Assembly (NCBI RefSeq): GCF_020991415.1
Contig: NZ_JAJMOY010000010.1
Span: forward strand, 1 to 64,000
DNA: 64,000 nt
From: Flavobacterium sp. ENC
GTDB taxonomy: Bacteria; Bacteroidota; Bacteroidia; Flavobacteriales; Flavobacteriaceae
Direction: 5' to 3'
How positions within the stretch are numbered: position 1 is the stretch's first letter; each line of letters starts with the position of its first letter. A program made the position numbers and the translations under genes. Positions 26,155 through 34,273 of the stretch are shown here, piece by piece. Below the pieces are notes generated by a model. The model was given only the letters and a program-made list of their open reading frames with translations, was not told the DNA's origin and did not search any database.

Positions 26155-26518
26155 GATCGTAAGAAACAAACATATTAATGTATAGATTTCTTGAAAGCCT
26201 TAAAACAAAAGGAAATAATACAATCAGGCTGATTACTATAGCTATAAAAGATTTTTCGATTGTGGTCTGAAAGAATACAAACGAAATAATAAAAGCTGCG
26301 ATTCCAACGGCTACATTTAAGCCATAACTCACATACATTGCTCCGTAAAAAAAAGAAGGCTCAATTTGATATTTTAATCCACAGTGACTGCAATGATCGT
26401 TCATTTTGAGAACTTTAGTCAAATGAAGCGGATTTTTGTCCGAATACATACTTTCATTTTGACATTTTGGACAACTTCCTGTTAAAATACTATTTAGTTT
26501 GGATCCTTTTTTTAACAT
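26135..26518 (-). CDS. DUF983 membrane protein with two CxxC pairs
   Basis: A 127-residue protein starting at ATG 26518. Two CxxC motifs (GSCPKCQNESM and HCSHCGLKYQ) form a small zinc-ribbon-like head. The conserved EPSFFYGAMYVSYGLNVAVG and two hydrophobic helices (about 64-90 and 93-110) follow. It matches DUF983, common in Bacteroidota and Proteobacteria, function unknown. It overlaps the end of the convergent FAD oxidoreductase gene and shares its upstream region with the divergent ABC-F gene. Confidence 0.88.
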   Translation of the reverse strand: MLKKGSKLNSILTGSCPKCQNESMYSDKNPLHLTKVLKMNDHCSHCGLKYQIEPSFFYGAMYVSYGLNVAVGIAAFIISFVFFQTTIEKSFIAIVISLIVLFPFVLRLSRNLYINMFVSYDPKAGQK

Positions 26519-26551
26519 TTGCAAAAAATTAAATTACCCATTGAGTTGGGA

Positions 26552-26565
26552 GTGTAAATTTACAC
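26552..26565. promoter_or_regulatory. Perfect 14-bp palindrome in a divergent control region
   Basis: GTGTAAATTTACAC is a perfect palindrome in the 74-bp gap between the DUF983 gene and the ABC-F gene. Size and symmetry suit a dimeric repressor operator; the regulator is unknown. Confidence 0.4.
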
Positions 26566-26592
26566 AATCAATTAGTTATAAAATAACATTAC

Positions 26593-28506
26593 ATGCTTAA
26601 TATACATAATTTATCGGTTTCTTTTGGGGGTACATATTTATTCGAAGAAGTTACTTTTCGTTTGGGTGCGGGAGACCGTGTTGGACTTGTCGGGAAAAAC
26701 GGAGCAGGTAAATCTACGATGCTTAAAATGCTGGCAGGAGATTTTGCCCCTGACTCCGGAGTTATTTCTCAGGAGAAGGATATCCGAATGGGGTTTTTAC
26801 GTCAGGATATCGATTTTGAACAGGGAAGAACTGTTTTGGAGGAAGCATATGAAGCTTTTACTGATATTAAAATTGTTGAAAAAAAGTTAGAGCATATCAA
26901 TCATCAATTGGTAACCAGAACCGATTATGAAAGTGAAGAATACAGCCAGATCATTGAAGATTTATCTGATTACACACATCGTTTTGAACTTCTTGGAGGT
27001 TACAACTATGTAGGAGATACAGAGAAAATTCTTTTAGGATTAGGTTTTAAAAGAGAAGTTTTCAATAATCAGACGGAAACATTTTCAGGAGGCTGGAGAA
27101 TGCGTATCGAATTGGCTAAATTATTATTGCAGTCAAACGATGTATTACTTCTGGATGAGCCAACGAATCACCTGGACATCGAAAGTATCATTTGGCTGGA
27201 AGGTTTTCTTCGCAATTATCCGGGAGTTGTCGTAATTGTATCGCACGATAAAATGTTTTTAGATAACGTAACCAACCGTACGATCGAAATTTCATTAGGA
27301 AAAGCATACGATTTTAATAAACCTTATTCTCAATATTTAGAATTGCGCCATGAGATTCGTGAGAAGCAATTAGCGACCCAGAAAAACCAGGCAAAGAAAA
27401 TTGAAGAGACAGAAAAATTAATCGAGAAATTCCGTGCGAAAGCTTCCAAAGCTTCGATGGCGCAGTCGCTGATTAAAAAATTAGATAAAGTAGAACGAAT
27501 TGAAGTTGATGAAGACGACAATTCCGTAATGAATATCTCTTTCCCGGTTTCAAAAGAACCCGGAAGAGTCGTAGTTGAAGCGGAACATGTAACAAAAGCT
27601 TATGGCGATAAAGTTATTTTAAAAGATATTGATTTACTGGTAGAACGCGGAAGCAAAATTGCCTTTGTGGGACAAAATGGCCAGGGAAAGTCAACTTTCA
27701 TTAAAGCTATTGTAAACGAGTTTGAATACCAGGGAAATATCAAATTGGGACACAACGTTCAGTTAGGATATTTTGCGCAAAATCAGGCGGAATATCTGGA
27801 TGGCGAAATTACACTGCTTCAGACTATGGAAGATGCTGCTATGGATACGAACCGTTCTAAGGTTCGTGACATGTTAGGTTCTTTCTTATTCCGTGGCGAT
27901 GATGTGGAGAAAAAGGTGAAAGTACTCTCCGGAGGGGAACGCAACCGTCTGGCACTTTGTAAACTATTGCTGCAGCCGATTAACGTTTTGCTGATGGATG
28001 AGCCTACCAACCACCTTGACATTAAATCTAAGAACGTTTTAAAGGCCGCACTTCAAAAATTCGGCGGAACATTACTATTGGTATCACACGACAGGGATTT
28101 TCTTCAGGGGATGTCTAATATCGTTTACGAATTTAAGGATCAGAAAATAAAAGAATATTTAGGGGACATCAATTATTTCCTGGAACAGCGCAATCTTGAA
28201 AACATGCGTGAAGTCGAGAAAAAAGATGTTGCCAAAGCAGCTGCTCCAAAAGAAACGAACAAAGCTTCGTACGAGGATCAGAAGAAAGGTAAAGCACTGC
28301 AAAACAAATTAAGCAAAGTGGAAAGCCAGATCAAACAATTAGAAAGAGACATTCAGCACGATGATAAAATGCTGGCTTCCAATTATGACAAACATATCGA
28401 AGACGCTTCTTTCTTTACCGCTTACAACAAGAAAAAAGCAGATCTGGAGCAATTGTTACTGGATTGGGAAATTGTTCAGGAAGAGATCGATAATTTTAGT
28501 GCTTAA
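26593..28506 (+). CDS. ABC-F family ATP-binding protein
   Basis: A 637-residue cytoplasmic protein with two ABC ATPase domains and no membrane part. Walker A motifs are GKNGAGKST (34-42) and GQNGQGKST (second domain, about 359-367). The signatures are FSGGWRMRI and LSGGERNRL, and the Walker B/D-loop reads LLLDEPTNHLDI and LLMDEPTNHLDI. The interdomain linker is long, charged and helical (about 250-305). A C-terminal coiled coil occupies about 570-635. ABC-F proteins act on the ribosome, and the C-terminal coiled coil points to the Uup/YdiF-like side of the family. A resistance role cannot be excluded from sequence, but nothing supports it. Confidence 0.93.
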   Translation: MLNIHNLSVSFGGTYLFEEVTFRLGAGDRVGLVGKNGAGKSTMLKMLAGDFAPDSGVISQEKDIRMGFLRQDIDFEQGRTVLEEAYEAFTDIKIVEKKLEHINHQLVTRTDYESEEYSQIIEDLSDYTHRFELLGGYNYVGDTEKILLGLGFKREVFNNQTETFSGGWRMRIELAKLLLQSNDVLLLDEPTNHLDIESIIWLEGFLRNYPGVVVIVSHDKMFLDNVTNRTIEISLGKAYDFNKPYSQYLELRHEIREKQLATQKNQAKKIEETEKLIEKFRAKASKASMAQSLIKKLDKVERIEVDEDDNSVMNISFPVSKEPGRVVVEAEHVTKAYGDKVILKDIDLLVERGSKIAFVGQNGQGKSTFIKAIVNEFEYQGNIKLGHNVQLGYFAQNQAEYLDGEITLLQTMEDAAMDTNRSKVRDMLGSFLFRGDDVEKKVKVLSGGERNRLALCKLLLQPINVLLMDEPTNHLDIKSKNVLKAALQKFGGTLLLVSHDRDFLQGMSNIVYEFKDQKIKEYLGDINYFLEQRNLENMREVEKKDVAKAAAPKETNKASYEDQKKGKALQNKLSKVESQIKQLERDIQHDDKMLASNYDKHIEDASFFTAYNKKKADLEQLLLDWEIVQEEIDNFSA

Positions 28507-28515
28507 TGTAGTTTT

Positions 28516-28531
28516 CAGTCGCAGTCTCAGT
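28516..28531. repeat. Short CAGTCN repeat tract
   Basis: CAGTCGCAGTCTCAGT, a short member of the hexanucleotide family of 7671-7744 and 30565-30600, directly after the ABC-F stop. Confidence 0.7.
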
Positions 28532-28563
28532 TTCACTTTTTGAAAATAAGATTCATTATACAG

Positions 28564-28602
28564 ACCTTTGTCAAAGTGTAAAACTTCGACAAAGGTTTTT
28601 TT
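28564..28602 (+). terminator. Rho-independent terminator of the ABC-F gene
   Basis: ACCTTTGTC (28564-28572) and GACAAAGGT (28588-28596) form a 9-bp stem, with further internal pairing AAGT/ACTT, followed by seven T. Confidence 0.9.
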
Positions 28603-28642
28603 AGCTCTTAGTTGCTGCGTCTGTCTCTCACAAAGTAACTAA

Positions 28643-29605
28643 CTACTTGATAATTCCAATCGATTTGGAGTGCATGATTGCTTCGCTGCTGTCTTTAAAA
28701 TAACAAACAGCAACATCCAGCGACTCCAGATTTTTCAGGATAGTTTTAGTGGTTTCCTTCTGACTTTTGCCGGTTTGTCTAATATAAACGGCTGTTACGG
28801 TGACCGGAAATATTTTGCAGATTCGTTCGTACAAAATAGGATCGTGCTGTGAGTCATCTCCCAATAACACATACTTTAGGTTAGGATAAAACTCTAAAAC
28901 ATGCTTTATCTTATCAAACTTATGATCGTGATTTCCTCTTCCGCTCATAAAGAAGTCCGTAATTCCTCTCTTAATGTCTTTCAATAAGATTACTGCTCTT
29001 GGCAGTTGATGGATTTTAGTGAATTTTATAATAAAATTGTACAAATTCCATTCACTGCTTGAGATATAAAAAAAGGCGTTTTCCTCTTCCTTATTATTTC
29101 TTCCGGCAGAACTCAGGGCCTGATAATGTGGGACAACATCTTTAAAAACCTTTCTGTCGTTGACATTTTTAAACAAAAGAATGTATATTTTTTTAAAGAA
29201 ATTATGCGTGTGAGAAATCAGAAAAGTGTCATCAATATCGGAGATAATTCCGAGATTTCCCTTGTGGGGTCTGATAAAGCTTCCTTTGGAAGTGATAATT
29301 TCAGCTTCATATTTCAAACTGACCTCATATTCCATCCATCCAAAATTAAATTCTTTTTCAAGCGGAATACAAAACTTAAAATAACCATCGTCCAATGTCT
29401 TGGTGTGGATTTCCTGATCGCCGTTTGTAAGATAAATATCAAAATTCTGAATGGTTTTTATTCGGAACTGATTAATAATGGAAGTAGCGTTTTTAAAGTT
29501 TTTCTTCTGAAAATCATAATCATACATTCTTTTAAAAACATGGCCCATTACAATTAATTCTTGTTCATTAGCATAACCGCGATATAATTGTAGGATTGGT
29601 TTCAT
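28643..29605 (-). CDS. DUF2183 / App1-like phosphatase
   Basis: A 320-residue soluble protein. The catalytic DxDxT motif of the HAD superfamily is D123-I-D125-D-T127 in LGIISDIDDTFLI, the hallmark of the App1 phosphatidate-phosphatase catalytic domain (DUF2183). The C-terminal half carries YISSSEWNLYNFI, LKDIKRGITDFFMSGRGNHDHKFDKI and LLGDDSQHDP, the other HAD motifs. The N-terminal 110 residues form a beta-rich domain. By homology it may remove phosphate from phosphatidate. The divergent neighbour is a lipid kinase, which fits a common lipid theme. No signal peptide is present. Confidence 0.88.
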   Translation of the reverse strand: MKPILQLYRGYANEQELIVMGHVFKRMYDYDFQKKNFKNATSIINQFRIKTIQNFDIYLTNGDQEIHTKTLDDGYFKFCIPLEKEFNFGWMEYEVSLKYEAEIITSKGSFIRPHKGNLGIISDIDDTFLISHTHNFFKKIYILLFKNVNDRKVFKDVVPHYQALSSAGRNNKEEENAFFYISSSEWNLYNFIIKFTKIHQLPRAVILLKDIKRGITDFFMSGRGNHDHKFDKIKHVLEFYPNLKYVLLGDDSQHDPILYERICKIFPVTVTAVYIRQTGKSQKETTKTILKNLESLDVAVCYFKDSSEAIMHSKSIGIIK

Positions 29606-29667
29606 TAATTGTGTATTTTTATATATGTTGTAAATTAATTATTTTAATCGGTTTTAAAAATTAAATT

Positions 29668-30537
29668 TTGAAAAAGAATATCATTTTTGTTGTAAATCCT
29701 ATTTCCGGAGACTTAGATAAATCGGATTTAATAGATGCTGTGCATGAGTTTTCGATTACCCATAATTTTAATCTGATTGTTCATGAGACAACCGGCAATC
29801 AGGACATTAAAGCCATACATTCACTTTACAATGAATTTAAGCCGGAGAGAATCATTGTGGCAGGTGGTGACGGAACTATAAAAATGGTAGCCGAAGCAAT
29901 GGAAGAGCATGATATTGTTATTGGTATTCTGCCAGCCGGGTCTGCTAATGGCCTGTCTGTAGATTTAAACTTGCCCGGCACCCTAGAAGAAAACCTGAAA
30001 ATCGCCTTTTTAAATTCTTATATAGAAATGGATATGATTTGCATTAACGGCAAAAAAAGTATCCACCTGAGTGATATCGGTATCAATGCTGATCTTGTTA
30101 AAAATTATGAAGAAAGTAGCCTGAGAGGATTTTGGGGCTACGCACTTCAGGCGTATACAACGCTGGTAGATTCTAACGAACCTTTTGTAGCAACAATTAC
30201 GGCCAATAAAGAAACCATCAGGCATACGGCGAGAATGATTGTAATTGCAAACTCTCAGAAATATGGAACCGGTGTTACGATCAATCCGAATGGTGCGATG
30301 AACGACGGGAAATTTGAACTGGTTATCTTAAAAAGTCTGGATTTATTATTGCTGGGAAAAATCATTACCGGTAATATGCCAATTGATTCCGATGATATTG
30401 TGATTATTTCCACAGATAAAGCTACTATTGAAACCGATTATGCGGTTAACTTTCAGATTGACGGCGAGTATTGCGGGGCGCAACGCCTTTTGGAAATTCA
30501 TATTCTGCACAAGCAAATGAAGATTGCGGTTCCTTAA
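29668..30537 (+). CDS. Diacylglycerol/lipid kinase family protein, TTG start
   Basis: A 289-residue DAGK-catalytic-domain protein of the YegS/BmrU group. The nucleotide-binding motif AGGDGT (65-70) and LPAGSANGLSVDL (89-100; LPLGTANDFA in relatives) are clear, as is the N-terminal VVNPISGD. The only sensible start is TTG at 29668; no ATG lies nearby in frame. It would phosphorylate a lipid such as diacylglycerol, the opposite direction to the divergent App1-like phosphatase at 28643-29605. The two share a 62-bp divergent control region. The substrate is not resolved. Confidence 0.9.
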   Translation: MKKNIIFVVNPISGDLDKSDLIDAVHEFSITHNFNLIVHETTGNQDIKAIHSLYNEFKPERIIVAGGDGTIKMVAEAMEEHDIVIGILPAGSANGLSVDLNLPGTLEENLKIAFLNSYIEMDMICINGKKSIHLSDIGINADLVKNYEESSLRGFWGYALQAYTTLVDSNEPFVATITANKETIRHTARMIVIANSQKYGTGVTINPNGAMNDGKFELVILKSLDLLLLGKIITGNMPIDSDDIVIISTDKATIETDYAVNFQIDGEYCGAQRLLEIHILHKQMKIAVP

Positions 30538-30564
30538 TTGAAGGGAGTCGCAGTTTTTAGTTTT

Positions 30565-30600
30565 CAGTCTCAGTCTCAGTCTCAGTTTTCGGTCTCAGTC
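30565..30600. repeat. CAGTCT hexanucleotide tract
   Basis: Three to four perfect CAGTCT units followed by CAGTTTTCGGTCTCAGTC, between two convergent genes. Same family as 7671-7744. Confidence 0.85.
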
Positions 30601-30622
30601 TTTATTCTTTGCTCTTTATTCT

Positions 30623-31771
30623 TTATTCTTTAAACGGATTTCTCTCTTTCCATTCTGTTTTCGGTTCGAGATAATTGAAGAGTTTGGCGATATTATGATT
30701 GATCAGGGCATTGCTGTGCGTAATCAACCCGTACATTTTTTGAGGTTTTGCACCTACTGAACTTTTAATTTCCAGGGCAGTTCGCGCAAAGACGATTTCA
30801 GAAAATCCCTGATTGATCGAATAGGCAATCATGTCGTACAGCATATTGAGGTATAACATTTTTTCGCGCTGGATCGTTTCATCATAACCTAAAAAGTAAG
30901 TATCCATTACGGTTCCGTTTTTGATCAGCGTATTGAAACCAATAAGTTTTCCATCCAGAAAATAACCGTAGAACAGGAAGTTTTCTTTCATTATTTCTTT
31001 AAAAAAGCTAAAGTGATTCCGGGCCAGGAAAAAAGTATTAAAAGGAGCGTTTCTGGCCACATGAAAATACAAATCGTAAATAACATCTTCGTACTTTCGG
31101 ATATCATTCAGAGACATTTTTTGCTTTTCAATTGCTTCGGCTTTTTTTCGGGCACGCTTGTACTGATCGCGGTATTTTTTTGACAAGGCATCAATGTAAT
31201 CCTGTTCCGACTTCCAGTTTTTATTGATTTCGAAAATCATATTGGGCTGAGTCGAAAAGGTGTAATTATTTTTAAATTCAGCTTGTAAAGGCTCAATTTC
31301 CGATTCCGTAAAATCTTTAATACTGGTAATGTGTACTTTTTTTCCGCTTTCTTTCAGGTCTCTCTTAAGCTGGTTAATTGCTTTATGAAGGGTCTGAATT
31401 GCCTTAGACTGCTTTACAGCCGGATCAAAAGCAAAGGCATTTTGGCCCGTAAGCATATTGTTGCCAACGAATAATACATGTGAAGCAAAATTTTTAAAAG
31501 CAAAATTACGGACGGAAGTTTTTAAACACTGATCGCGCTCTCCAAAGGAATCGAGTTTTTCTGCAAATAAAAATTGAGTCACGACAATACCTGCCAGTTT
31601 CTCTTCCTTAAAAATACCGATAAAATGACAAATCATATTGACCGGAGAAGAGTTTTCGAGTACTTCGAGATATTCCCTGGTCAGGAAAATATTTTTTGCG
31701 GCAAACGAATTCCATTCTAAAGGAAGTAAGGAAACGCTATTGTAAATTTGGAAGGAATAGGTTGTACTCAA
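30623..31771 (-). CDS. FemAB/GNAT-like acyltransferase-fold protein, TTG start
   Basis: A 382-residue soluble protein. An N-terminal GNAT-like half (about 1-170) and a C-terminal half contain the stretch FFLARNHFSFFKEIMKENF, then YFLDGKLIGFNTLIKNGT and MDTYFLGYDE. This pattern is seen in GNAT-superfamily and peptidoglycan-type FemAB-like transferases. The start is TTG at 31771; the first in-frame ATG falls at codon 46 and would cut the N-terminal domain. The acyl donor and acceptor are unknown. It follows the DUF1761 gene on the same strand at 120 bp, across a terminator. Confidence 0.7.
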   Translation of the reverse strand: MSTTYSFQIYNSVSLLPLEWNSFAAKNIFLTREYLEVLENSSPVNMICHFIGIFKEEKLAGIVVTQFLFAEKLDSFGERDQCLKTSVRNFAFKNFASHVLFVGNNMLTGQNAFAFDPAVKQSKAIQTLHKAINQLKRDLKESGKKVHITSIKDFTESEIEPLQAEFKNNYTFSTQPNMIFEINKNWKSEQDYIDALSKKYRDQYKRARKKAEAIEKQKMSLNDIRKYEDVIYDLYFHVARNAPFNTFFLARNHFSFFKEIMKENFLFYGYFLDGKLIGFNTLIKNGTVMDTYFLGYDETIQREKMLYLNMLYDMIAYSINQGFSEIVFARTALEIKSSVGAKPQKMYGLITHSNALINHNIAKLFNYLEPKTEWKERNPFKE

Positions 31772-31844
31772 GTGTGAAAGCTAGTTTCTTCAAAATTAGA
31801 TAATATTTGTAATAACTAATGGGGTTTAAGTTATTATTAAGAAA

Positions 31845-31876
31845 AACTCGTTTGCGAATAAAAAACGCAAACGGGT
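31845..31876 (-). terminator. Rho-independent terminator of the DUF1761 gene
   Basis: On the minus strand, AACCCGTTTGCG pairs with CGCAAACGAGTT (one G-T pair), followed by a T run, 16 bp after the DUF1761 stop. Confidence 0.85.
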
Positions 31877-31891
31877 TCCATAGGGATCATG

Positions 31892-32380
31892 TTAGGCGAA
31901 TCCGCAAATAATGCCGCCCATTAAAGTGAGTGACACCGTCCAGAATCCGGCATGAATTAAAATGTATTTCCAGGACTTTCTTTCAAACAAGGCATTAACG
32001 CCGATTACAGGTAAAGCAAAAAATAAGCCCGATATAAAGCCATGCAGGGCACCATGTTTAAAAGTACGATACGCTGTTCCGTAATCTGCCATAAAAGCGG
32101 CAAAGGAAGGTTTTGCACTTTCGACTAAAGGCGGCCCGCCAACCATTCCGACTGCGCCGGACTGATGAATCGTTAACGACATGAGGGTCATCGTGATCAT
32201 TAAAGAAAAAACATACGTCAGACCGAAAATTTTAAGCATATTACCCGTACGGAGCTGGTCCTCAGTAAGGTTATTTTCTCTCATCCAGATCGTTCCGAAG
32301 ACTTTGGGATGGTACCAGACAAAACCGACAACAAGTGTAATCAAAGCGGATAAAAACAATGCAACAGGGTTAAATTCCAT
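31892..32380 (-). CDS. DUF1761 membrane protein
   Basis: A 162-residue inner-membrane protein with four hydrophobic helices (about 7-25, 48-70, 108-130 and 138-160). The N-terminal GFVWYHPKVFGTIWMREN and the GALHGFISGLFFALPVIGVNALFE stretch fit the DUF1761 family. Function unknown. It is monocistronic. Upstream, CAAATTTA (32408-32415) reads TAAATTTG on the minus strand, a candidate -7 element. Confidence 0.85.
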   Translation of the reverse strand: MEFNPVALFLSALITLVVGFVWYHPKVFGTIWMRENNLTEDQLRTGNMLKIFGLTYVFSLMITMTLMSLTIHQSGAVGMVGGPPLVESAKPSFAAFMADYGTAYRTFKHGALHGFISGLFFALPVIGVNALFERKSWKYILIHAGFWTVSLTLMGGIICGFA

Positions 32381-32525
32381 AATATGAGGTTTTTAGGATT
32401 AGTTGTTCAAATTTAATCAAAAAAATACAAATTTCTGCTTTTCAATTTAAGTAGTATAAATACGACTAAACATTTATTTATCAACAGTTTATCGACATTC
32501 TATGTATTATAACTGTAAAAATGTA

Positions 32526-32533
32526 TAATTTTG
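32526..32533 (+). promoter_or_regulatory. Candidate -7 element of the LRR gene
   Basis: TAATTTTG matches TAnnTTTG, 28 bp upstream of the ATG at 32561. There is no TTG at the -33 distance. Confidence 0.45.
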
Positions 32534-32560
32534 CTATGAAAACAAATCCCCAAATCTGTT

Positions 32561-33418
32561 ATGAAAAGTTATATCACTCTTTTTTTAGCACTTGTTTTCT
32601 CTCATACTATTTTTGCAGATACTGTTTCTGATAAAGAAAAAGATGCCCTTATTAAATTGTACCATGCTACAAATGGATCACAATGGAAAGTAAAGTGGGA
32701 TTTATCACTGTCAGTATCAACATGGTATGGAGTAACAGCTGAAAACGGAAAAGTAGTCGGGCTTCATTTAGCCAACAATAATTTGCAGGGAGAATTACCC
32801 GGTGAATTTTATGATCTGGTAAATTTAGTGGCAGTCGATTTGCACAAAAATAATCTGAAAGGTCAGCTTTCCGCCACCATTCATAACCTGAAAGAACTGG
32901 AAGTTTTTGATGTTTCTATTAATGAATTATCAGGAACAATACCGGCTTCTATCTGTGAATTGAAAAAGCTTAAGAATTTAGCGCTTTTTGAAAATAAAAT
33001 TTCAGGAGAATTACCGTTGGAGATTGGAAAACTAGGCAGCTTAGAAACATTATCGCTGTTTGATAATGAACTACAAGGCCCATTACCAGGGTCTTTATAT
33101 AAAATCCGTACTTTGAAGGTATTGCTTCTGAATAATAATAAGATGTCAGGAACGCTAAGCAGTGAGGTATTGAATTTTTCTGACCTTGAAAATCTAAGTT
33201 TATTTGATAACGGTTTTGAAGGTGCAATCCCTGCTGGGCTGGAGAAGTTACATCATTTAGCTGAAATGAATATTTCTTATAATAAATTTAAAGGAGCCGT
33301 TTCTAAAAATCTGGCATTGTTAGATGCGCTGAATATGACTATGTTTGATGAAAACGGAAATCCGGTTTTATTACCAATTACTACCGAAAAAGAAACGACG
33401 GATGTTAGCCAAAATTAA
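32561..33418 (+). CDS. Secreted leucine-rich-repeat protein of plant type
   Basis: A 285-residue exported protein. Signal peptide 1-19 (cleaved at IFA-D). An N-terminal cap follows (DALIKLYHATNGSQWKVKWD through STWYGVT), then about eight LRRs of 23-24 residues with the plant-specific consensus LxxLxLxxNxLxGxIP. Examples are LHLANNNLQGELPGEFYDL, FDVSINELSGTIPASICEL and LFDNELQGPLPGSLYKI. Such proteins bind protein partners. The absence of a C-terminal sorting domain suggests a periplasmic or freely secreted form. Alone in its transcription unit, closed by a terminator at 33484-33513. Confidence 0.9.
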   Translation: MKSYITLFLALVFSHTIFADTVSDKEKDALIKLYHATNGSQWKVKWDLSLSVSTWYGVTAENGKVVGLHLANNNLQGELPGEFYDLVNLVAVDLHKNNLKGQLSATIHNLKELEVFDVSINELSGTIPASICELKKLKNLALFENKISGELPLEIGKLGSLETLSLFDNELQGPLPGSLYKIRTLKVLLLNNNKMSGTLSSEVLNFSDLENLSLFDNGFEGAIPAGLEKLHHLAEMNISYNKFKGAVSKNLALLDALNMTMFDENGNPVLLPITTEKETTDVSQN

Positions 33419-33483
33419 TCGCGCTTAGGATTGAAAATTACTCTCGTTAACAAAGTTCATTAAATATATTTAGTTAATTGTTG

Positions 33484-33513
33484 AAAACCGTAATCCCCAT
33501 TACGGTTTTTTTA
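33484..33513 (+). terminator. Rho-independent terminator
   Basis: AAAACCGTAAT (33484-33494) and ATTACGGTTTT form an 11-bp stem with a CCCC loop and a T run, 66 bp after the LRR stop. The remaining 209 bases to the next gene hold a TAAATTTG box (33588-33595) and no gene. Confidence 0.9.
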
Positions 33514-33722
33514 TGCTCTTTTTTGAAAAGATTTCTATTATACAGAAAGTTGTTCCTTGAAATTCCCTTTTTAAATACTATTTGAAGTAAATTTGTGCCG
33601 ATTTAATAATTATACGGCAGTTTAACAGCGATTTGATTTTTTTTCATAACTTTAATATCGAATTCAGCAGTAGAGTGTTGATATGACGAAATAATTAATT
33701 TTAACTTTTTAATCCTAAAATT

Positions 33723-34028
33723 ATGGTAGTACAGTATAAAGGAGAACAATACGGAAAGTCTACAACATTTACGATACGAATTATTGGAAATAATCTTTCA
33801 AAGAGCAGTTCTAATTACCAGATAGATTTATTAATCGGGGAGAAGCAAATCCCTACTTTTACAACAGCAATTCACCAAAGTCTATCCAATTGCCTGAAAG
33901 AAATCTATTTGTTCAGAAAGTACAACGGAATCAAATTTGACGCTTCTTCAGAAAAAATAGCTCCTAAACTGGTGCCATACGATAAGGTTTTATACAACTA
34001 TAATAAATACGCTTTATTTATGGCTTAA
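33723..34028 (+). CDS. Small protein of unknown function
   Basis: A 101-residue soluble protein with no signal peptide. It starts MVVQYKGEQYGKSTTFTIRI. The middle is helical (TAIHQSLSNCLKEIYLFRKY), and the C-terminus is Tyr-rich (VPYDKVLYNYNKYALFMA). I do not recognise a family. A terminator follows at 34050, and the upstream 5' region could contain a promoter at 33588. It looks like a real monocistronic gene. Confidence 0.7.
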   Translation: MVVQYKGEQYGKSTTFTIRIIGNNLSKSSSNYQIDLLIGEKQIPTFTTAIHQSLSNCLKEIYLFRKYNGIKFDASSEKIAPKLVPYDKVLYNYNKYALFMA

Positions 34029-34049
34029 AGCTTATAAATCAATCATAAA

Positions 34050-34083
34050 AAAAAGACTGTTTGTAAAAACGGTCTTTTTTTAT
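34050..34083 (+). terminator. Rho-independent terminator
   Basis: AAAAGACTGTTT and AAACGGTCTTTT form a 12-bp stem with one G-T pair and a T run, just after the stop of the gene at 33723-34028. Confidence 0.85.
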
Positions 34084-34165
34084 GCCTGATTTTTAGGAAC
34101 GGGATCCATTCTCTGCTGAAACGGCCGGCAGGAACAGCCCCTGATTACAGAACGGAATAAACATT

Positions 34166-34195
34166 AAAAAAAGCCCCAGATTGCTCTGAAGCTTT
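34166..34195 (-). terminator. Terminator of the ABC exporter operon
   Basis: On the minus strand, AAGCTTCAGA pairs with TCTGGGGCTT (two G-T pairs) around a GCAA loop, followed by seven T, about 80 bp after the permease stop. Confidence 0.8.
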
Positions 34196-34273
34196 AATTA
34201 CTAATACTGAAAGTACAATCTGTGAACTACCTCAAGCAAGGTTTTAAAAATAATTGTTGGTTCTATGTTGGTC

